A stretch of DNA of 8,672 bases from Ruminococcus sp. (lineage in GTDB: Bacteria; Bacillota_A; Clostridia; Oscillospirales; Ruminococcaceae). The notes beneath the pieces were generated by a model. It did not search any database. It had not been told where the DNA came from and was given only the letters and a program-made list of their open reading frames with translations. How positions within the stretch are numbered: position 1 is the first letter of the stretch; the number at the start of each line of letters is the position of its first letter. The stretch is taken from the NCBI GenBank assembly GCA_017418765.1, contig JAFOMV010000212.1, positions 1-8,672 on the forward strand. Reading direction: 5' to 3'. Below, piece after piece: positions 6,406-8,672 of this stretch. A program made the translations under genes and the position numbers.

Positions 6406-7759
6406 CAGTCTGCTGTATATTTACGGCTTTCTTCCTGTATCGCTGCTGTTATTCTATATTGCACCGAAAAAACACCGTGAAGCACTGCTTCTTGGGCTGA
6501 GTGTGGTCTTCTGTGCATCATTCAGCCTGTATTTTCTTATTTTTATTACGATATATACACTTATCAACTATACCATGTGCAGGATAACCGAATATCTCAA
6601 AAGAAAAAACAGTATTGCTGAGGTCGCACTTGCATCTACTATCATACTGGATATAACGGTGCTTTTTGCTTTCAGAGCACCTTATATGAGATGGTTTGCA
6701 GGGATGATCCGTGCCCCTGAAACTGTTTATCCTGTAGGTATATCCCTGTTTACTCTTTCGGTCATAAGTTACCTGACAGATATATACAAGGGCAGGGAAA
6801 AAGCGGAAACTGATGTTATAAGGTATTCACTGTATGTTATGTTTTTCCCACGCCTTATCATGGGTCCTATTATGAGATATCGCTCGTTCAGAAAAATAAT
6901 GAATGATCCTAAAAGCGGTTTGGTAAGTATAGGTGAGGGGATAGCCATAATAGTCAGGGGGCTTGTAAAAAAAGTACTGTTTTCAGAAACTCTGTATACG
7001 CTTTATACGGACGTTTTCAAGGCAGATGTTATCAAGGTACCGATGGTATCGGCATGGCTCGGGATGACTGCGTATCTGCTCGGGATCTATTTTGAAATGT
7101 CGGGATATGCCGATATGGGTGCCGGAACAGCAAGGTGCTTCGGGTATCGTTTCCCTGAATGTTTCAGATATCCCGTATTCAGCAAAAGGATAAGCTATTT
7201 CACAGTAAGATGGAATACGCATATAATGTTGTGGTTCAGAAGATATCTTTCAAAGCCGCTTGGATCTGTAGCAGGGAACAGATCAGCAGGTATAGCCGCT
7301 TATCTTTTTGTATGGTCACTTATGGGCTATTGGTATACTTTCAGCTTCAGAGGATGGGCGGCAGGATTGTTTCTCGGAACAGCGGTACTTATTGAAAAAA
7401 AGGCAGGTTCAAAGAACACGCTCAGATTAACAGGCATCATCTATACATTCATAGTTTCCATGATCGGTGCATCTGTATTCTCAGGAGGTATGCTGAGGTA
7501 TGCAGGCAGACTTATCGGAACAGGAGGATTTGCGGATTCATTATCGCTTTATCTGCTGAGAGAATACACCTTGTTCCTGATCGCAGCAGCATTATTTGCA
7601 ACTGACAGACCAAAGAAACTGGTTAACAGACTGAAAAGATCAAAGGCTTCAAAAGCCGTATCGGCTGTTTCAGCTGTATTAGTCATAGGCACGCTGCTGC
7701 TTTGCACAGCTCTTATGGCTGAAAGCGGGATATCAGAACAGCTTTTTATCACGCTTTAA
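6395..7759 (+). CDS. MBOAT-family (AlgI/DltB-like) membrane protein lacking catalytic His
   Basis: A 454-residue polytopic membrane protein related to AlgI, PatA/B and DltB, which pass acyl groups across the membrane to surface polymers. Family landmarks are clear: PVGISLFTLSVISYLTDIYKG; FFPRLIMGPIMRY with Gly157-Pro158; IYFEMSGYADMGAGTARCFG from Ile231, matching IYFDFSGYSDMAIGLGR; FGYRFPECFRYP; and WFRRYLSKPLG, matching WFRDYLYIPLGG. Yet the active-site motif GLWHG reads GYWYT, with Tyr314 (7334-7336) at the invariant catalytic His, and the RWH motif reads RWN, with Asn274 (7214-7216). A nearby His276 might partly substitute. The frame is intact, so this looks like a pseudoenzyme or changed mechanism, not a decayed gene. 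AAGGAGG (6382-6388) lies 6 nt before ATG. The next gene, 13 nt on, is its usual partner type. Confidence 0.88.
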   Translation: MIYSSLLYIYGFLPVSLLLFYIAPKKHREALLLGLSVVFCASFSLYFLIFITIYTLINYTMCRITEYLKRKNSIAEVALASTIILDITVLFAFRAPYMRWFAGMIRAPETVYPVGISLFTLSVISYLTDIYKGREKAETDVIRYSLYVMFFPRLIMGPIMRYRSFRKIMNDPKSGLVSIGEGIAIIVRGLVKKVLFSETLYTLYTDVFKADVIKVPMVSAWLGMTAYLLGIYFEMSGYADMGAGTARCFGYRFPECFRYPVFSKRISYFTVRWNTHIMLWFRRYLSKPLGSVAGNRSAGIAAYLFVWSLMGYWYTFSFRGWAAGLFLGTAVLIEKKAGSKNTLRLTGIIYTFIVSMIGASVFSGGMLRYAGRLIGTGGFADSLSLYLLREYTLFLIAAALFATDRPKKLVNRLKRSKASKAVSAVSAVLVIGTLLLCTALMAESGISEQLFITL

Positions 7760-7772
7760 GGAGGAGTTCTGA

Positions 7773-8672
7773 ATGAAGAAGCAAAAAAAATTAGTTGCCG
7801 TTGTATTCTTTGCACTTTCAGCTGTTTTTTGTCTGAGTGCTGTTGTTCCTTCAGACAGGCAGCAGAAGTCAGGCAATAATAATAAACAAGGCCTCAAGGA
7901 TACGATATTTACAGAAGATATTGGAAAGTATATGATCTCACGTGCTGCTGAAAAAATGCCTATGAGGGAAAAGTGGCTGAAGATGGATTCTTCTCTCAGA
8001 ACACACATAGGAGAACGTATCGTCAATGGAGTATACATCGGTGAGGATAGACTTCTTGATACGGGCTTTTCTGAGCGCAAGGAACTTTCTGAAGCTGCTG
8101 AATGTATCAACAGCTTTGCGTCAGGGTATAACGGAACACTTTATATAGCTGCTGTACCGTCATCATCAGGTGTATATGGAGATATACTTCCTGAATACCT
8201 TCTTGGAGATACTGAAAATCAGCAGATAACAAGGCTTTATGATTCCCTCGGCAGTAATATCAGAAAGATAGATGCATATAATATCCTTAAAATGCTGAAA
8301 GATAATTATATCTATTACAGGAATGATACTAAATGGACGAGCTACGGCGCATACTGTGTATATCGAACTGTAATACAGAAGCTTGGTTTTCAGCCTACAG
8401 CCTATGATAAATATACTATCAGGCATGTGGCAGATAATTTCAGAGGCAGTCTGTACGCTCGTACTCTTGCGTCAGATACAATGGCTGACCTCATCGATAT
8501 ATATGAATATCCTGATGGGGCTCAGGTAATATCCTGCATGACTGTGAATGAAAATGGTCATATACATGAATGCAGTTTTTATGATATGGATAAGCTGAGT
8601 TCAGGAGATATGTACAAAATGTATCTTGGTGAAGAAGCACCTGTAATAGAAATAGAAACGAATGTTAACAAC
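7773..8672 (+). CDS. DHHW/AlgX-like extracytoplasmic protein, altered active site, 3' end outside window
   Basis: Open for exactly 300 codons to the window edge. It starts with a lysine-rich segment and one hydrophobic helix (about residues 7-26), a signal anchor or signal peptide placing the rest outside the membrane. The body resembles the DHHW family, SGNH-like partners of MBOAT proteins that place acetyl groups on surface polysaccharides (as AlgJ/AlgX do for alginate): NGVYIGEDRLL (85-95), AAVPSSSGVYGDILPEYLL, and NFRGSLYART are typical. The motif normally read as DHHWTSxGAY or DTHW is NDTKWTSYGAY, with Asp185 kept but Lys187 (8331-8333) where the catalytic His should be. The expected nucleophile motif (GDSY-type) would come just after the window, so its state is unknown. 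GGAGG (7760-7764) lies 8 nt before ATG. It follows the MBOAT gene, itself missing its active His. Confidence 0.8.
   Translation, partial: MKKQKKLVAVVFFALSAVFCLSAVVPSDRQQKSGNNNKQGLKDTIFTEDIGKYMISRAAEKMPMREKWLKMDSSLRTHIGERIVNGVYIGEDRLLDTGFSERKELSEAAECINSFASGYNGTLYIAAVPSSSGVYGDILPEYLLGDTENQQITRLYDSLGSNIRKIDAYNILKMLKDNYIYYRNDTKWTSYGAYCVYRTVIQKLGFQPTAYDKYTIRHVADNFRGSLYARTLASDTMADLIDIYEYPDGAQVISCMTVNENGHIHECSFYDMDKLSSGDMYKMYLGEEAPVIEIETNVNN

Noticed and set aside
7733..8110. Minus-strand ORF of 125 codons opposite the DHHW-like gene
   Set aside because: The plus frame has a ribosome site, a membrane anchor and family motifs over the same bases; the minus product resembles nothing.

Overview
The window reads as ordinary chromosomal DNA from a low-to-moderate-GC anaerobic Firmicute. 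Protein style, codon use (GCA/GCT, AAG, CTT, AGA) and the small GC-rich palindromes between genes suggest Clostridia of the Oscillospiraceae, most likely Ruminococcus or a close relative. That placement is recognition, not a database result. All genes supported here are on the + strand; no RNA gene, CRISPR array or transposase gene was found.

Layout: (1) 2-1426 is the C-terminal part of alaS (alanyl-tRNA synthetase: editing domain, coiled coil, C-Ala domain). (2) 1427-1744 has no gene but is dense in structure. At 1431-1713 two copies of a four-hairpin unit of about 115 nt lie in opposite orientation, in mirror order, closed at both ends by GCGGC/GCCGC hairpins. Several stems differ between the copies by paired, compensatory changes. 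(3) 1745-2647 holds a HIT-family nucleotide hydrolase and an adenine-phosphoribosyltransferase-like enzyme. (4) 2658-6405 holds comEC (DNA uptake channel), holA (DNA polymerase III delta subunit) and rnmV (ribonuclease M5, 5S rRNA maturation). (5) 6395-8672 holds an MBOAT-family membrane protein followed by an AlgX/AlgJ/DHHW-type extracytoplasmic protein that runs off the window end.

From the HIT gene to the window end every junction is a short gap (2-13 nt) or an overlap (4 or 11 nt), so seven genes probably form one transcript. The first five are housekeeping or DNA/RNA functions; the last two resemble a cell-surface polysaccharide O-acetylation pair.

The most unusual points are: (a) the mirrored, covarying hairpin element; (b) the MBOAT protein has Tyr where the family has its catalytic His, and Asn at a second conserved His; (c) its DHHW-like partner has Lys in place of the catalytic His (D-T-K-W instead of D-T/H-H-W), so both halves of the acetylation pair look catalytically altered; (d) the ComEC C-terminal domain has lost the metallo-beta-lactamase motifs. 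Points b and c together suggest a co-evolved non-enzymatic or reprogrammed surface system rather than random decay, because both reading frames are intact.
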